Shown: piece after piece, positions 15,467 to 16,261 of the stretch
How the letters are laid out: every line of letters starts with the position of its first letter
How positions within the stretch are numbered: position 1 is the first letter of the stretch
Source of the DNA: an uncultured Bacillus sp.
GTDB taxonomy: Bacteria; Bacillota; Bacilli; Bacillales; DSM-1321
Assembly: GCA_934215995.1 (NCBI GenBank)
Contig: CAKQBC010000018.1
Location: 1-16,261 of the forward strand
Direction: 5' to 3'
Length of the DNA stretch: 16,261 nt
The notes under the pieces: generated by a model
The model's database searches: none
Seen by the model: only the letters and a program-made list of their open reading frames with translations
What the model was told of the DNA's origin: nothing
Program-made: the position numbers and the translations under genes

Positions 15467-16183
15467 ATGCGTATTGATAAAATGCTTGCCAACCTTGGCT
15501 TTGGCACGAGAAAAGAAGTGAAAAAGCTTCTGAAGACAGGAGCAGTCAAAATCGATGGAGAGACTGTAAAGGATGCTAAACAGCATGTTGACCCTGAAAG
15601 CCAGGCGGTTACAGTCCATGGCGAAACGGTCGAATACAAAGAGTTTATCTATCTGATGATGAATAAGCCCGCAGGCCTGCTATCGGCAACAGAAGACAGC
15701 AGCCAGGAAACGGTGATAGACATCCTTGAGGCGGAGGACCAGGTATTCGAACCTTTTCCTGTAGGGCGTCTTGATAAGGATACAGAAGGATTGCTCCTCC
15801 TGACGAACGACGGCCAGCTAGCCCATCGGCTGCTGTCCCCGAAAAAGCACGTTCCGAAAACATACTTCGCGGTTATTGACGGGGAAGTGACTGAAGATGA
15901 TATAGAAGCATTCCGCAATGGCGTTACGCTTGACGATGGATACGAAACGAAACCTGGCGAGCTCACAATATTGAAAAGCGGCCTCCGTTCAGATATCGAA
16001 TTGACCATCACAGAGGGTAAATTCCACCAGGTCAAGAGGATGTTCCAAGCGGTAGGGAAAAGGGTCGTGTACCTGAAAAGGGTCTCAATGGCGAATCTGG
16101 AACTTGATGAAACACTGGAGCTTGGGGAATACCGCGAGCTGACGGATGAGGAATTGGAACAGCTTATGAATTACGAAAAATAA
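15467..16183 (+). CDS. ytzG: RsuA-family 16S rRNA pseudouridine synthase (YtzG)
   Basis: This 238-aa enzyme converts a specific uridine of rRNA, most likely 16S, to pseudouridine. An S4 RNA-binding domain spans residues 1-60 (MRIDKMLANLGFGTRKEVKK). The catalytic domain has MMNKPAG at 64-70 and the motif GRLDKDTEGLLLLTNDG at 100-116, with catalytic Asp103. EGKFHQVKRMF is near the C-terminus. Length and order fit RsuA. The ATG at 15467 is preferred, with AGGAAG 10 bases upstream; a longer in-frame opening at 15404 would run through the preceding hairpin. The gene follows ytgP in the same direction, as in other Bacillus, and ends at a strong terminator. Confidence 0.9.
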   Translation: MRIDKMLANLGFGTRKEVKKLLKTGAVKIDGETVKDAKQHVDPESQAVTVHGETVEYKEFIYLMMNKPAGLLSATEDSSQETVIDILEAEDQVFEPFPVGRLDKDTEGLLLLTNDGQLAHRLLSPKKHVPKTYFAVIDGEVTEDDIEAFRNGVTLDDGYETKPGELTILKSGLRSDIELTITEGKFHQVKRMFQAVGKRVVYLKRVSMANLELDETLELGEYRELTDEELEQLMNYEK

Positions 16184-16211
16184 GCCGGGCTTACAAGCCT
16201 GGCTTTTTTTT
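16182..16211 (+). terminator. Terminator after ytzG
   Basis: AAGCCGGGCT (16182-16191) pairs with AGCCTGGCTT (16196-16205) around a TACA loop, followed by T-run to 16211. The stem overlaps the ytzG stop codon. Confidence 0.88.
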
Positions 16212-16261
16212 GAGGATATATAGATTCTATTGAAGATAAATTTGAATGGGGAGTGATGATT

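Noticed and set aside
16248-16261. Possible start of a next gene (ATG at 16256 after GGGGAG)
   Set aside because: The Shine-Dalgarno-like sequence is too close to this ATG and only two codons remain in the window.
1-16261. tRNA or rRNA genes, CRISPR arrays, insertion sequences or prophage genes
   Set aside because: No cloverleaf-like segment, regularly spaced repeats, transposase or phage-type protein was seen; the only repeats are those listed.

Overview
The window looks like chromosomal DNA of a low-to-mid GC Gram-positive spore-former of the Bacillaceae. The evidence is strong AGGAGG-type Shine-Dalgarno sites, frequent TTG/GTG starts, hairpin-plus-T-run terminators, a leucine T-box ahead of leuS, a Cse60-type sporulation gene, and a set of genes I recognise from the Bacillus subtilis 'yt' region (ytpA, ytpB, ytqA, ytqB, ytzC, leuS, ytwF, ytfP, ytgP, ytzG). 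Names come from recognising the proteins; no database was searched. Most of the window is core genome, not a mobile island.

Left part (1-5021). The 3' end of a YtpA-type alpha/beta hydrolase is followed by ytpB (C35 terpene synthase family). Next comes a block that seems inserted between ytpB and ytqB relative to the B. subtilis order as I remember it. It holds a minus-strand operon (a DUF485 small membrane protein and an ActP-type sodium:solute symporter, overlapping by 4 bp) and a divergent AraC-family regulator with a receiver-like but degenerate N-terminus. A perfect 10-bp inverted repeat lies in the shared intergenic region. Together these suggest regulated uptake of acetate or another short organic acid.

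Middle (5022-8085). ytqA-ytqB run on the minus strand as an overlapping pair (a radical SAM enzyme and a SAM methyltransferase, the MnmL/MnmM pair for wobble-uridine modification of tRNA). They end in a hairpin shared with the convergent AraC gene. A small YtzC-type coiled-coil protein and an AIM24/TIGR00266 protein follow on the plus strand, each with its own terminator.

Right part (8100-16261). leuS has a consensus promoter, a T-box leader with a CUC specifier, and a start decided by its Shine-Dalgarno site. Downstream are ytwF (rhodanese), a 59-codon cse60-type gene, convergent ytfP (flavoprotein), then ytgP (MurJ-type lipid II flippase) and ytzG (RsuA-type pseudouridine synthase).

The least explained structure is a dispersed intergenic repeat. 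Two diverged copies in the same orientation (about 1466-1580 and 11005-11140) each begin with CAGA directly after a gene-end hairpin. The copy after leuS is flanked by two near-identical copies of the terminator hairpin; only the distal one keeps its T-run.
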